Shown: positions 49,532-59,179 of the stretch, piece after piece
Position numbering within the stretch: the stretch's first letter is position 1
Layout of the letters: the number at the start of each line of letters is the position of its first letter
Assembly: GCF_029623955.1 (NCBI RefSeq)
Contig: NZ_JARSBP010000002.1
Location: 1,054,001-1,118,000, forward strand
DNA: 64,000 bases
Source: Mycobacterium sp. 236(2023)
GTDB lineage: Bacteria > Actinomycetota > Actinomycetes > Mycobacteriales > Mycobacteriaceae
Direction: 5' to 3'
Made by a program: the position numbers and the translations under genes
Notes under the pieces: generated by a model
What the model saw: the letters and a program-made list of their open reading frames with translations, nothing else
The model's database searches: none
What the model was told of the DNA's origin: nothing

Positions 49532-50749
49532 GTGATTTCCGCGCCGAGTTGCACGCAAGCGACGCGGATGGTCCGCGCCCACGTGCGCTGGTTCGCGCGG
49601 GCACGGTTCGATGATTACCTGGTCGCCGCGGGGGCGATGACATCCGGACTGCCGTTGATCGGTCGCCACCTCGAACCCATCGCCGGAATCGCCACACTCG
49701 GCGCATGGGGCGTGCGCTACCTGCCCGACTTCGTGACGTCGGCCCGCAGCCGGGTCGGACCCGGGGCTGCCGAACAGCGACGGACGCATGTGCACGGGCT
49801 CGGCGACGTCATGACCGCAGGCATGCGGGACGTACTCGCCGCCGACGCACTGGCTCAACCGTGGCCCGTCTCCGACACCGGTGCCCCGTGGCGCAATGCC
49901 GCCGGGCAGCGCCGCGCCATCCACCGGGCGTCCGTGCCCTACGGCGACGAACCGGGGCAGGTGCTCGACGTGTGGCGCCGGGTCGACGTGACCGGGCCCG
50001 CGCCGGTACTCGTGTTCATCCCCGGTGGCGCATGGATTTTCGGCAGCCGCATCCTGCAGGGCCACGAACTGATGGCCCACCTTGTCGAGCTGGGTTGGGT
50101 GTGCCTTTCGGTGCAGTACCGGACCAGCCCCAAGCACCGGTGGCCGCGGCAGATCATCGACGTCAAGACGGCGATCGCGTGGGCCAGGCGGAACGTCGGT
50201 CAGTTCGGTGGTGATCGCGAATTCGTCGCCGTCGCAGGATGTTCCGCGGGCGGGCACATGGCTTCGCTCGTCGGTCTGACGCCCGGCGACTCGCAATGGC
50301 AGCAAGGCCTGCCTGCGTCGGCGGACACCTCGGTCGATGCGGTCGTCAGCGTCTACGGCCGCTACGACTGGGAGGACCGCTCGACACCCGAACGGGCGCG
50401 CTTCATGGACTTCCTGGAGCGTGTCGTCGTCAAACGCGAGCAGTCGCGCCGACCCGGCGTCTTCCAGGCGGCCTCCCCGATGGCGCGGGTGAACCCATCG
50501 GCCCCGCCCTTCCTTGTCCTGCATGGCGACAAAGACGTGATCATCCCCGTCGGCGAAGCGCGAAGTTTCGTCGAGCGGATGCGCGCGGTGTCGAAGAATT
50601 CGGTTGGTTACGTCGAATTGCCCGGTGCCGGACACGGATTCGACCTCACCGACGGAACCAGAACGAGTGCAGCGGTCCGCGCCAGCGGCCTCTTTCTGGA
50701 GCACGCCTACCGCACACGCCCGCAGGCGTCGGCCGTGGCAACCGGATAG
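49532..50749 (+). CDS. lipC: Esterase/lipase LipC
   Basis: A 405-residue hormone-sensitive-lipase-type esterase similar to M. tuberculosis LipC (Rv0220). The oxyanion motif is FIPGGAWIFGSR, the nucleophile elbow AGCSAGGH, the acid LHGDKDVIIP, and the His GAGHGFDLTDG. DVKTAIAWARRNVGQFGGD and YGRYDWEDRSTPERARF are near-identical to what I recall of LipC. GTG 49532 gives LipC-like length and lies 6 bases after a TATGCT -10, so a leaderless start is likely. LipC is a cell-surface esterase acting on short-chain esters. Confidence 0.86.
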   Translation: MISAPSCTQATRMVRAHVRWFARARFDDYLVAAGAMTSGLPLIGRHLEPIAGIATLGAWGVRYLPDFVTSARSRVGPGAAEQRRTHVHGLGDVMTAGMRDVLAADALAQPWPVSDTGAPWRNAAGQRRAIHRASVPYGDEPGQVLDVWRRVDVTGPAPVLVFIPGGAWIFGSRILQGHELMAHLVELGWVCLSVQYRTSPKHRWPRQIIDVKTAIAWARRNVGQFGGDREFVAVAGCSAGGHMASLVGLTPGDSQWQQGLPASADTSVDAVVSVYGRYDWEDRSTPERARFMDFLERVVVKREQSRRPGVFQAASPMARVNPSAPPFLVLHGDKDVIIPVGEARSFVERMRAVSKNSVGYVELPGAGHGFDLTDGTRTSAAVRASGLFLEHAYRTRPQASAVATG

Positions 50750-50793
50750 TTCGCGCGAACTGCGAAAGTGCTTGCCAGAGTTCAGGTCCCGAG

Positions 50794-51579
50794 TCAACCG
50801 TCGACGTTGAGCGCGGTGAGCACCGCATCGTGCAGCAGCCCGTTCGTCGCCACGGCACTACCGCCGTGCGGACCTGCCTGCCCCGAAAGATCGGTGAACC
50901 GGCCGCCGGCCTCCCGCACCAGGATGTCGAGCGGGGCCAGATCCCACAGTTTGACCTCGGGTTCCACCGTGACGTCGACGGCACCCTCGGCCACCAGACA
51001 GTACGACCAGAAATCGCCATAGCCGCGCACGCGCCACACGGTGTCGAGCAGTTCGACAAACCGGGGGCGCAGCTCATCCCACCCTGTGGTCAGGTCGGAG
51101 TACGACACGCTCGCTGACGCGACGTCGCCCACCCCCGAGACCGAAATCGGCCGCGTCACACCGCCGAACGACGTGAACGCCCCCTGCCCGGCCGCCGCCC
51201 ACCACCGACGGGCGAGCGCCGGCGCGCTCACCACGCCGACAACAGGCACACCGTCGACGAGCAGCGCGATCAGCGTCGACCACACCGGAACACCACGAAC
51301 GAAATTCTTTGTGCCGTCGATCGGATCGACCACCCACTGGCGGCCCGTGAACTCCTTCGTCCCGCCGAACTCCTCACCGAACACCGAGTCGTCCGGCCGG
51401 TACTCGCCGAGCCGGTTGCGCAGCAGCTTCTCGGTGTCGAGATCCGCATCGGTGGCCGGCGTCATGTCCGGCTTGGTCTCGACCCGCAGATCGACCGCGC
51501 CGAAGCGCTGCATCGTCAGCGCGTCCGCTTCGTCGGCGAGTTGCAGCGCGAGGGTCACGTCGTCCACGGGGGTACTCAT
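50794..51579 (-). CDS. hisN: Histidinol-phosphatase HisN
   Basis: A 261-residue inositol-monophosphatase-fold enzyme like M. tuberculosis HisN (Rv3137). The metal motifs are [25 protein letters not shown] and the C-terminal [18 protein letters not shown]. It removes phosphate from L-histidinol phosphate in histidine synthesis. A conserved [11 protein letters not shown] follows. A 14-bp palindrome AGTTCGCGCGAACT (50748-50761), overlapping the convergent lipC stop, may act as a small hairpin. Confidence 0.9.
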   Translation of the reverse strand: MSTPVDDVTLALQLADEADALTMQRFGAVDLRVETKPDMTPATDADLDTEKLLRNRLGEYRPDDSVFGEEFGGTKEFTGRQWVVDPIDGTKNFVRGVPVWSTLIALLVDGVPVVGVVSAPALARRWWAAAGQGAFTSFGGVTRPISVSGVGDVASASVSYSDLTTGWDELRPRFVELLDTVWRVRGYGDFWSYCLVAEGAVDVTVEPEVKLWDLAPLDILVREAGGRFTDLSGQAGPHGGSAVATNGLLHDAVLTALNVDG

Positions 51580-51602
51580 AGGTGTCGTCCTACCATGTCG
51601 TT

Positions 51603-51965
51603 GTGGGCGAACTCGCGATACTCCTCCTGATCCTCGGCGCGTTCGTGCTTCTGATCGGGCCGAGGATCATGCGCAAGCGCGGTGCAGGCAATGACTGGGT
51701 GCAGGGCACGCTGCTGATCACCGGCGTCAGCCCCCGACCAGACGGCGTCACCGGTGCGCAGTACGTGACGATCACCGGCGTCATCAACGGACCCACGGTC
51801 AACGAGTACACCGTCTACACCCGGATGGCCGTCGACGTCACCGAGTGGCCGGCGATGGGGCAGTTGATCCCCGTCATGTACTCGCCGGGAAACCCGGAGA
51901 AGTGGGCGTTCGGTTCCCGCCCCGAGCCGCTGCCGCCGCCGCCCGATCAGCAGCCGTACAGCTAA
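51603..51965 (+). CDS. Small single-helix membrane protein
   Basis: A 120-residue protein with one N-terminal membrane helix ([21 protein letters not shown]), a short basic segment (RKRGAGND), then a soluble domain of about 75 residues rich in beta-strand and a Pro-rich tail ([14 protein letters not shown]). I do not recognise the family. GTG 51603 is preferred because TACCAT (51591-51596) ends 6 bases before it, the leaderless pattern; GTG 51582 is the longer option. Its last 4 bases overlap the end of fprA on the other strand. Confidence 0.65.
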   Translation: MGELAILLLILGAFVLLIGPRIMRKRGAGNDWVQGTLLITGVSPRPDGVTGAQYVTITGVINGPTVNEYTVYTRMAVDVTEWPAMGQLIPVMYSPGNPEKWAFGSRPEPLPPPPDQQPYS

Positions 51966-53338
51966 GCGTGTCCGATCCGCAGTAGCTCGGCGACACTCGT
52001 CAGCTTCACCCTCGGCCGGCCCGACCCCTCACCCGACGACCGCTCGTGCGCGTCGATCAGGCTCCAGTGCTCGTTGGTGACGAGCTTCGGCTGACGCTCC
52101 AGCAGCCACCGCTCGACGGTGTCGGGCTGATCGGCGCCGAGATCGGCGAGTTCCGCGCTGCCCAGCTCAGCCAGCAGCGTGTCGACGGTGTCCTGCGAGT
52201 CCTTCTTGTTGCTGCCGATCACGCCGGTGGGACCGCGCTTGATCCAGCCGACCACGTACTCGTTGCGGCTGCCCTCGATCTTCCCGTCGGTGTGCGGGAT
52301 CGTCGCCGACCGCTCGTCGAACGGAAGCCCCGGCGTCGGAATCCCGCGGTATCCGACCGCGCGCACGACCAGCTGCGCAGGCACCTCCTCCCGCTCGCCG
52401 GTGTCCTTGGCCGACACCCGACCGTCGGCGCCGCTGATCAACTCGTTGCGGCCCAACACGATCGACTGGACCCGCGTATCGCCCTTGATCTCGATCGGCG
52501 ACGTGCAGAACCGGAAGACGATCCGGCGCTTGGCGCCCTTCGGGGTCCTTTCGGCATATCCGCGCAACACCTTGATGTTGTTGCGCACCGTCTTCCCGGC
52601 GGCCTCGAGATCGTCGTCGGTGATGTCGGCGAAGTCGGCGGGATCGATGACAACATCGACGTCGCCGAGGGCTTCGAGGTCACCGAGCTCGCGGAGCTCC
52701 AGCGTCGTGAACGGGGCTTGCAGGGGCCCGCGCCGGCCGATGACGAGGACCTCCTCGACGCCGCGGGCGTGCAGCGACTCCAGCGCGTGGTCGGCGATGT
52801 CGGTCTCGCCCAGGATGTCGGGATCGCTGACCAGGATGCGGGCCACGTCGATGGCGACATTGCCGTTGCCCACCACCACGGCCCGGCCCCCCGACACGTC
52901 GGGCGCCATCTCTTCGAAGTGCGGGTGCGCGTTGTACCAGCCGACGAAATCGACGGCGGCCACACTGCCGGGAAGCTCCTCACCGGGAATGCCGAGCGCC
53001 CGATCGGATTGGGCCCCGATCGCGTAGATGACGGCGTCGTAGCGTTCGGCCAGTTCCGACGGGTGCACGTGCTCCCCGACGACGAGGTTGCCGAAGAACC
53101 GGAAGCGCGGGTCCAGCGACGTCTTCTCGAACTGGCCGCTGATCGACTTGATCTTCGGATGGTCCGGGGCGACGCCGGAACGCACCAGACCCCACGGGGT
53201 CGGCAGCATCTCGAGCATGTCGATCCGCACGTCGCGCTCGGCATCCGGGCCGGCGGCCTTCAGCAGGGAAGCGGCGGCGAAGTACCCGGAGGGTCCCGAG
53301 CCGACGATGGCCACGTAATACGGCCGCAAAGGGGGCAT
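51962..53338 (-). CDS. fprA: NADPH-ferredoxin reductase FprA
   Basis: A 458-residue adrenodoxin-reductase-type flavoenzyme, FprA (Rv3106-like). FAD motif AIVGSGPSGYFAA, the LPTPWGLVRSGVAPDHPK block, NADP motif VVVGNGNVAIDVAR and VIGRRGPLQAPFT are present; the C-terminal GWIKRGPTGVIGSNKKDS is diagnostic. It passes electrons from NADPH to ferredoxins that serve cytochromes P450 and other oxygenases. AAGG precedes the ATG. It is divergent from prfB across 185 bases. Confidence 0.95.
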   Translation of the reverse strand: MPPLRPYYVAIVGSGPSGYFAAASLLKAAGPDAERDVRIDMLEMLPTPWGLVRSGVAPDHPKIKSISGQFEKTSLDPRFRFFGNLVVGEHVHPSELAERYDAVIYAIGAQSDRALGIPGEELPGSVAAVDFVGWYNAHPHFEEMAPDVSGGRAVVVGNGNVAIDVARILVSDPDILGETDIADHALESLHARGVEEVLVIGRRGPLQAPFTTLELRELGDLEALGDVDVVIDPADFADITDDDLEAAGKTVRNNIKVLRGYAERTPKGAKRRIVFRFCTSPIEIKGDTRVQSIVLGRNELISGADGRVSAKDTGEREEVPAQLVVRAVGYRGIPTPGLPFDERSATIPHTDGKIEGSRNEYVVGWIKRGPTGVIGSNKKDSQDTVDTLLAELGSAELADLGADQPDTVERWLLERQPKLVTNEHWSLIDAHERSSGEGSGRPRVKLTSVAELLRIGHA

Positions 53339-53523
53339 CTATACGCCTTCTGTCGCTGCCCGGCTGCGCGCAAGGGGCTGTCGCGCCGCGGCCGGACGAG
53401 GTTCCAGCCCCGACTCTAGAACGCCAAGATCGCGATCGACGGCATTCGGCGAGGTCGCGGCGAAAACAGTCTCCGAAGAGGACACGACCAGCACCGTCGG
53501 CGGAGTGAGTACCCTGATCTCCC
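53339..53523. promoter_or_regulatory. Divergent fprA/prfB promoter region
   Basis: TACCCT at 53510-53515 ends 8 bases before the GTG of prfB, and no ribosome site is visible, so prfB is probably leaderless. A 10-bp perfect palindrome GATCGCGATC lies at 53428-53437. No coding potential is seen in the 185 bases. Confidence 0.45.
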
Positions 53524-54633
53524 GTGGATCCCGACCGCCAAGCCGACATCGCCGCCCTCGACGCAACGCTGACCACAGTGGAGCGCGTCGTCGACGTCGA
53601 CGAGCTTCGCGAGAAGATCAGACAGCTCGAGCAACAGGCGTCCGACCCGAAGCTGTGGGACGACCAGACGCACGCGCAGAAGGTCACCAGCGACCTGTCG
53701 CACGCCCAGAACGAGTTGCGGCGTGTCGAAGAGCTGCGCAGCCGGGTCGACGACCTTCCGGTGCTCTATGAACTGGCCGCCGAAGAGGGCGGGGCGGACG
53801 AGCTCGCCGAGGCCGACGCCGAGCTGAACAAGCTTCGCGAGGACATCGAGGCGATGGAAGTGCGCACCCTGCTCTCGGGTGAGTACGACGAGCGTGAGGC
53901 GCTCGTCAACATCCGTTCCGGCGCGGGCGGTGTCGACGCCGCCGACTGGGCCGAGATGCTGATGCGGATGTACATCCGGTGGGCCGAGCAGCACGACTAT
54001 CCCGTCGAGGTGTTCGACACGTCCTACGCCGAAGAAGCCGGGATCAAGAGCGCCACCTTCGCCGTCCATGCGCCCTACGCCTACGGCAACCTGTCCGTCG
54101 AGCAGGGCACCCACCGGCTGGTGCGGATCAGCCCGTTCGATAACCAGAGCCGACGGCAGACCTCGTTCGCCGACGTCGAGGTGCTGCCGGTGGTCGAGAC
54201 CACCGACCACATCGAGATCCCCGAAGGCGACGTCCGCGTCGACGTCTACCGGTCCAGCGGTCCGGGCGGGCAGTCGGTCAACACGACCGACTCGGCGGTC
54301 CGGCTGACCCACATCCCGACCGGAATCGTCGTCACCTGTCAGAACGAGAAGTCGCAGCTGCAGAACAAGGTCTCGGCGATGCGCGTGCTGCAAGCAAAGC
54401 TGTTGGAGCGCAAGCGATTGGAAGAGCGCGCCGAAATGGACGCGCTCAAGGGCGACGGCGGCAGCTCGTGGGGCAACCAGATGCGCAGTTACGTTCTGCA
54501 CCCATACCAGATGGTCAAGGACCTGCGCACCGAGTACGAAGTCGGCAACCCGGCCGCGGTGCTCGACGGTGACATCGACGGTTTCCTCGAGGCCGGCATC
54601 CGATGGCGCAACCAAAAAGACGACGGTGAATAG
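53524..54633 (+). CDS. prfB: Peptide chain release factor 2
   Basis: A 369-residue release factor. The catalytic GGQ is in [16 protein letters not shown]; the UGA-specific SPF is in [14 protein letters not shown]. It ends polypeptides at UGA and UAA. The frame is continuous from the GTG start: there is no in-frame UGA near codon 25 and so no programmed frameshift as in E. coli. It heads a block running mscS-like, Pro/Thr-rich, ftsE, ftsX, smpB. Confidence 0.97.
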   Translation: MDPDRQADIAALDATLTTVERVVDVDELREKIRQLEQQASDPKLWDDQTHAQKVTSDLSHAQNELRRVEELRSRVDDLPVLYELAAEEGGADELAEADAELNKLREDIEAMEVRTLLSGEYDEREALVNIRSGAGGVDAADWAEMLMRMYIRWAEQHDYPVEVFDTSYAEEAGIKSATFAVHAPYAYGNLSVEQGTHRLVRISPFDNQSRRQTSFADVEVLPVVETTDHIEIPEGDVRVDVYRSSGPGGQSVNTTDSAVRLTHIPTGIVVTCQNEKSQLQNKVSAMRVLQAKLLERKRLEERAEMDALKGDGGSSWGNQMRSYVLHPYQMVKDLRTEYEVGNPAAVLDGDIDGFLEAGIRWRNQKDDGE

Positions 54634-55603
54634 CACTCTTCTGGCATTCGATTTCGCCTCGCGGTGGCACGGCTTCTGGCGAGGCGATATCGGGGTGTGG
54701 ATTCTCGATCGCGGCGTACGGATCGCGCTCCTGCTCATCGGCGGGCTTCTGGCGGCCCGTTTCATCAACTGGGTTGCCCAGCGGGTCACCCGTCGCATCG
54801 ACGCCGAATATCAGGAGAGCGACCAGCTGGTGCGCTCGGAGAGCGCCAAACACCGCCAGGCCGTCGCCTCGGTCATCTCGTGGCTGGCGGTCGCACTGCT
54901 GTTCGTCATGGTGGCGGTACAGATCACGGACATCCTGGCGATACCGATCGGCTCGCTCGTCGCCCCCGCCGCCGTCATCGGTGCCGCGCTGGGCTTCGGC
55001 GCCCAGCGGTTGGTGCAGGACCTCCTGTCGGGCTTCTTCATCATCACCGAGAAGCAGTACGGCTTCGGTGACCTCGTAGCGCTGACCGTCTCCGGTATCG
55101 CACTACCCGCCGAAGGCACGGTCGAAGACGTCACGCTGCGCGTCACCAAACTGCGCTCGGCGGAGGGGGAGATGTTCACCATCCCCAACGGGCAGATCGT
55201 CAAAACCGTGAACCTGTCCAAGGACTGGGCGCGGGCCGTCATCGACATCCCGGTGCCCTCGTCGGCTGATCTGAACGCGGTCAACGACGTGCTCCACGAG
55301 GTGGCCAAGAAGGCCATCGACGACCCGCAGCTGAAAGATCTGCTGCTCGACGCACCCCAGCTGATGGGCGTGGAGAGCATCGAACTGGACACGGTCAACC
55401 TGCGGATGGTCGCCCGCACCCTGCCCGGCAAGCAGTTCGAGGTCGGTCGGCGCCTGCGCATCCTGGTGATCCGGGCACTGCGTATCGCGGGCATCGTCGC
55501 GCCGGGGGAGATGGCCCCGCCGGTTCTGGGGGCCATCCCGCATTCCGCCTCGACCCCCGATGTCGAGAAGGAAACGCAGCGCGCGGAGGCTGCAGACAAG
55601 TGA
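54626..55603 (+). CDS. Small-conductance mechanosensitive channel (MscS) family protein
   Basis: A 325-residue protein with three N-terminal membrane helices (about residues 25-45, 80-100 and 110-135). The MscS pore helix and beta domain follow ([33 protein letters not shown] in outline, then [29 protein letters not shown]). GTG 54626 overlaps the prfB stop. It corresponds to the Rv3104c-like membrane protein. It likely vents solutes when the membrane is stretched. The next gene overlaps it by GTGA. Confidence 0.9.
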   Translation: MNSTLLAFDFASRWHGFWRGDIGVWILDRGVRIALLLIGGLLAARFINWVAQRVTRRIDAEYQESDQLVRSESAKHRQAVASVISWLAVALLFVMVAVQITDILAIPIGSLVAPAAVIGAALGFGAQRLVQDLLSGFFIITEKQYGFGDLVALTVSGIALPAEGTVEDVTLRVTKLRSAEGEMFTIPNGQIVKTVNLSKDWARAVIDIPVPSSADLNAVNDVLHEVAKKAIDDPQLKDLLLDAPQLMGVESIELDTVNLRMVARTLPGKQFEVGRRLRILVIRALRIAGIVAPGEMAPPVLGAIPHSASTPDVEKETQRAEAADK

Positions 55604-56130
55604 AGTTCACCCTGAAGCGCCGCGAAGGCGAGAACCGTGTGTGGCCCCACTACCTTCTCGGCGGACGCATGCGCGTCTCGACGGCCGGACTGATCCTGGC
55701 GTTCGTCGCACTGTTCTGGGTGAACCAGAACTACCAGCCCGCCCCGCCCACACCCGCAGTCGATCCGGCGCAGCAGGTGGTGCCGCCCGGCTTCGTGCCC
55801 GACCCCAACTACACCTGGGTGCCCCGCACCAACGTCGCGCCCCGCGAAACCGAGTACCCGCGAACCACGACGACGACCGCGCCGACCACCACGACCACCA
55901 CCACAACGCCTCCGGAGACGACGTCACCGACGAGCCCGACCTCCCCGGAGGATCCGACGTCCACACCGGTCGGGCCCGTCGTCCCGTTCGGGCCGACGAC
56001 GACCGTCATCGACCCCGACGGCCCCGGCCCGCTGAGCCCTCAGACGTTCACCCAGGCACCCGTCACCCTGACGCCGACAACGGTCGCCCCACCGGGAGCG
56101 ACACCGCCGACGACGCAGCCACGCCCCTAG
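55600..56130 (+). CDS. Pro/Thr-rich membrane-anchored protein, Rv3103c-like
   Basis: A 176-residue protein. A basic N terminus ([18 protein letters not shown]) precedes one membrane helix (STAGLILAFVALFWVNQNY). About 125 outward-facing residues follow, rich in Pro and Thr: an eight-Thr run within RTTTTTAPTTTTTTTTPPE, then Ser/Pro repeats. A short block PGFVPDPNYTWVPRTNV is the only part that looks folded or conserved. It sits between mscS-like and ftsE as in M. tuberculosis (Rv3103c, described as proline-rich). The Thr-rich stalk is a likely O-mannosylation target. Confidence 0.85.
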   Translation: MKFTLKRREGENRVWPHYLLGGRMRVSTAGLILAFVALFWVNQNYQPAPPTPAVDPAQQVVPPGFVPDPNYTWVPRTNVAPRETEYPRTTTTTAPTTTTTTTTPPETTSPTSPTSPEDPTSTPVGPVVPFGPTTTVIDPDGPGPLSPQTFTQAPVTLTPTTVAPPGATPPTTQPRP

Positions 56131-56174
56131 TGCCGGGGTGAGCGCAGGCGGCCCCGCTACACTGGCGTGCCGTG

Positions 56175-56864
56175 ATGATCACCCTCGACCGCGTGTCCAA
56201 GCAGTACAAGTCGTCCGCCCGCCCGGCGCTCGACAACGTGTCGGTCAAGATCGACAAGGGTGAGTTCGTCTTCCTCATCGGCCCGTCCGGCTCCGGCAAA
56301 TCCACGTTCATGCGGCTTCTGCTGGCAGAGGACAACCCATCCTCGGGCGACATCCGCGTGTCCAAGTTCCATGTCAACAAGCTCTCGGGTCGCCACATCC
56401 CCGGGCTGCGCCAGGTCATCGGCTGCGTCTTCCAGGATTTCCGACTGCTGCAGCAGAAGACCGTGTTCGAGAACGTCGCATTCGCCCTGGAAGTGATCGG
56501 CAAGCGCGCCGACACCATCAACCGCGTGGTGCCCGACGTGCTGGAGATGGTGGGCCTGTCCGGCAAGGCGAACCGGCTGCCCGCCGAACTGTCCGGTGGC
56601 GAACAACAACGCGTCGCCATCGCCAGGGCGTTCGTGAACCGGCCGCTGGTACTTCTGGCCGACGAGCCGACCGGCAACCTGGACCCGGACACCAGCAAGG
56701 ACATCATGGACCTGCTCGAGCGCATCAACCGCACGGGCACCACGGTGGTGATGGCCACCCACGACCACCACATCGTCGACTCGATGCGCCAACGTGTCGT
56801 CGAACTCGAACTCGGCCGGCTGATTCGCGACGAACAGCGCGGCGTCTACGGAATGGATCGCTAA
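56175..56864 (+). CDS. ftsE: Cell division ABC ATPase FtsE
   Basis: A 229-residue ATPase: Walker [10 protein letters not shown], signature LSGGEQQR, Walker [12 protein letters not shown]-loop ATHDHH. It starts at ATG 56175 ([11 protein letters not shown]); a GTG directly before it is also possible. With FtsX it forms the FtsEX complex that activates peptidoglycan hydrolases (RipC in mycobacteria) at division. ftsX begins at the next base after its stop. Confidence 0.97.
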   Translation: MITLDRVSKQYKSSARPALDNVSVKIDKGEFVFLIGPSGSGKSTFMRLLLAEDNPSSGDIRVSKFHVNKLSGRHIPGLRQVIGCVFQDFRLLQQKTVFENVAFALEVIGKRADTINRVVPDVLEMVGLSGKANRLPAELSGGEQQRVAIARAFVNRPLVLLADEPTGNLDPDTSKDIMDLLERINRTGTTVVMATHDHHIVDSMRQRVVELELGRLIRDEQRGVYGMDR

Positions 56865-57761
56865 GTGCGCTTCGGCTTTCTCGTCAACGAAGTCCTCACG
56901 GGGCTTCGACGCAACGTGACCATGACGGTCGCGATGATCCTCACCACGGCCATCTCGATCGGCCTGTTCGGTGGCGGACTGCTGGTGGTGCGGCTGGCCG
57001 ACCAGTCCCGGGCCATCTACCTGGACCGGGTGGAGAGCCAGGTCTTCCTCACCGACGACGTGTCGGCCAACGACCCGACATGTGACAACGATCCGTGCAA
57101 GGCGTTGCGTCAGACGATCGAAGATCGGGAGGACGTGCGGTCGGTGCGGTTCCTCAACCGCGACGAGGCCTACGAGGACGCGATCCGGAAGTTCCCGCAG
57201 TACAAGGATGTGGCCGGTCGCGACGCGTTCCCCGCGTCGTTCGTCGTCAAGCTCGACGACCCCGAGCAGCACCAGGCCTTCGACGAATCGATGGTCGGTC
57301 AGCCCGGCGTGCTCAACGTGCTCAATCAGAAAGACTTGATAGACAGACTCTTCGCCGTCCTCGACGGCATCAGCAACGCGGCGTTCGCCATCGCTCTCGT
57401 CCAGGCGGTCGGCGCAGTCCTGTTGATCGCCAACATGGTTCAAGTCGCGGCGTACACAAGACGTACCGAGATAGGCATCATGAGACTGGTCGGTGCCACC
57501 CGCTGGTACACACAGTTGCCGTTCCTGCTCGAGGCGATGCTGGCGGCGTTCATCGGTGTCGCCATCGCCATCGTGGGCCTGATACTCGTGCGGGCGCTGT
57601 TCCTGGAGAGCGCGCTCGACCAGTTTTATCAGGCGAATTTGATTGCCAAGGTCGACTACGCTGACGTTCTCTATTACAGCGCGCCGTGGATGCTGTTCCT
57701 CGGCTTGGCGATGTCGGGCATCACGTCATACGTCACGCTGCGGCTCTACGTACGAAGGTAG
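56865..57761 (+). CDS. ftsX: Cell division protein FtsX
   Basis: A 298-residue membrane partner of FtsE with four helices (about residues 22-44 and three near 170-195, 220-245 and 270-292). The large outer domain between helices 1 and 2 carries a Cys pair (DPTCDNDPC), as in M. tuberculosis FtsX, whose outer domain binds Rip[18 protein letters not shown] is the cytoplasmic coupling loop. Confidence 0.96.
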   Translation: MRFGFLVNEVLTGLRRNVTMTVAMILTTAISIGLFGGGLLVVRLADQSRAIYLDRVESQVFLTDDVSANDPTCDNDPCKALRQTIEDREDVRSVRFLNRDEAYEDAIRKFPQYKDVAGRDAFPASFVVKLDDPEQHQAFDESMVGQPGVLNVLNQKDLIDRLFAVLDGISNAAFAIALVQAVGAVLLIANMVQVAAYTRRTEIGIMRLVGATRWYTQLPFLLEAMLAAFIGVAIAIVGLILVRALFLESALDQFYQANLIAKVDYADVLYYSAPWMLFLGLAMSGITSYVTLRLYVRR

Positions 57762-57765
57762 CGGG

Positions 57766-58272
57766 ATGGCGGGAAACGCCAAGAAAAAGAAGACCCTCAA
57801 GGACAGCAACAACCAGGTTGTCGCGTCCAATCGCAAGGCTCGGCACAACTATTCGATCCTGGAGACCTACGAGGCCGGGGTCGCGCTGATGGGCACCGAG
57901 GTGAAGTCTCTGCGCGACGGGACGGCGTCGCTGGCCGATGCGTTCGCCACCGTCGACGACGGCGAGATCTGGCTGCGCAACCTGCACATCCCCGAGTATC
58001 ACCACGGCACTTGGACGAACCACACGCCTCGTCGTAACCGCAAGCTGCTGTTGCACCGCAACGAGATCGACAACCTGGTCGGCAAGATCCGTGACGGCAA
58101 CCTGACGCTCGTCCCGCTGTCGCTCTACTTCACCGGCGGCAAGGTGAAAGTCGAACTGGCGCTGGCCCGCGGCAAGCAGGCGCACGACAAACGCCAGGAC
58201 ATGGCCCGCCGCGACGCGGAGCGAGAAGTGACCCGCGAGCTCGGGCGCCGGGTCAAGGGCATGTCCTCCTGA
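57766..58272 (+). CDS. smpB: SsrA-binding protein SmpB
   Basis: A 168-residue tmRNA-binding protein. [22 protein letters not shown] and [12 protein letters not shown] are the conserved core; the C-terminal basic tail ([20 protein letters not shown]) enters the ribosomal mRNA channel. ATG 57766 gives the family length; the frame extends into ftsX. Its partner RNA gene ssrA lies 3.2 kb downstream on the same strand, past two other genes. Confidence 0.97.
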   Translation: MAGNAKKKKTLKDSNNQVVASNRKARHNYSILETYEAGVALMGTEVKSLRDGTASLADAFATVDDGEIWLRNLHIPEYHHGTWTNHTPRRNRKLLLHRNEIDNLVGKIRDGNLTLVPLSLYFTGGKVKVELALARGKQAHDKRQDMARRDAEREVTRELGRRVKGMSS

Positions 58273-59117
58273 CGGGCATCCTCAGCGCGCTCGTCGCAGC
58301 GCTCGGGTACGGCATCAGCGATTTCGTCGGGGGCATCGCGTCGCGGCGCGTGGCGGCGCTGCGGGTTGTCATCGTCTCGTACCCGATCGCGCTGGTTCTG
58401 CTCGTCGCGCTGGCCATCCCCATGGGCGGGCAGCTCCGCACCGCCGCGATCGTGCTGGGCCTGTTATCCGGGGTCGGGCAGGCGTTCGGCGTGTGGTGGT
58501 TCTACGCGGCGCTGGGTTCCGGTCCCATCTCGGTGGTGTCGCCGCTGACGGCGCTGCTGGTCGCCGGCGTCCCCGTCGCCACTGGGCTGGCGCTGGGCGA
58601 ACAGCCGGGCGTTCTCGCCGGCACGGGCGTGGCGCTGGCCCTGCTCGCGGTGGTGCTGGTGAGCCGGGATTCCGGCGGCGGGACCGAGGCCACGACGCCC
58701 CGGTTCACCCCGAAAGTGGCCGCTCTGACCGTCGGAGCGGGCGTCGCCTTCGGGTTGAACTTCGTGATCCTGCATCAGGTTCCCCCCGAGGCGAAGCTGT
58801 GGCCGCTGGTCCTCGGCCGGGTCGCGGCCAACGCGATCGTGGTGATCGCGGCGGCGGTGACCGCCAACCTGGTGCTCGAACGTGGGGTACCGATGCGGCT
58901 GGCCGTCGTCGCGGGCGTGCTCGACACCGTCGCCAACGTCGCCACCCTGATCGCCCTGCAGTCGTCGATGCTGTCGCTGGCCGGGGTGCTGATCGCGCTG
59001 TATCCGGCAGCGACCGTGCTGCTCGCGATCGCGGTGCTCGGCGAGCGTGTCAGCCGACTGCAGGCGCTCGGAATGGTCTTGGCGCTCGGATCTGTCGCAA
59101 TGATCGCCGCCGGTTAG
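58269..59117 (+). CDS. EamA/DMT-family transporter
   Basis: About 282 residues with ten membrane helices in two EamA repeats (first near [22 protein letters not shown], second near [19 protein letters not shown]). The first helix is in frame only upstream of GTG 58350, and no ATG, GTG or TTG lies in frame before it. The best candidate is CTG 58269, which overlaps the smpB stop as CTGA and has AAGGG 9 bases upstream. If GTG 58350 were used the first helix would be lost. Likely exports a metabolite or drug. Confidence 0.82.
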   Translation: MTGILSALVAALGYGISDFVGGIASRRVAALRVVIVSYPIALVLLVALAIPMGGQLRTAAIVLGLLSGVGQAFGVWWFYAALGSGPISVVSPLTALLVAGVPVATGLALGEQPGVLAGTGVALALLAVVLVSRDSGGGTEATTPRFTPKVAALTVGAGVAFGLNFVILHQVPPEAKLWPLVLGRVAANAIVVIAAAVTANLVLERGVPMRLAVVAGVLDTVANVATLIALQSSMLSLAGVLIALYPAATVLLAIAVLGERVSRLQALGMVLALGSVAMIAAG

Positions 59118-59179
59118 CTACCGTCTCAGAGGGGGCACACGACAGGCACGGGAAGTCTGGCGTAACAGGGGGTGATGGA

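Noticed and set aside
50748..50761. AGTTCGCGCGAACT as a LexA box
   Set aside because: It is a perfect palindrome but does not fit TCGAAC-N4-GTTCGA, and it overlaps the lipC stop between convergent genes; more likely a small hairpin.
53428..53437. GATCGCGATC palindrome as an operator
   Set aside because: Short GC-rich palindromes of this kind are expected by chance; there is no spacing or context support.
53524..53640. Programmed frameshift in prfB
   Set aside because: The E. coli-type in-frame UGA near codon 25 is absent; the frame is open from GTG to the end.
58493..59179. Upstream part of the frame that contains the GGDEF-EAL gene
   Set aside because: It overlaps the transporter gene in another frame and is Arg/Gly-rich without helices, so it is not part of the protein.
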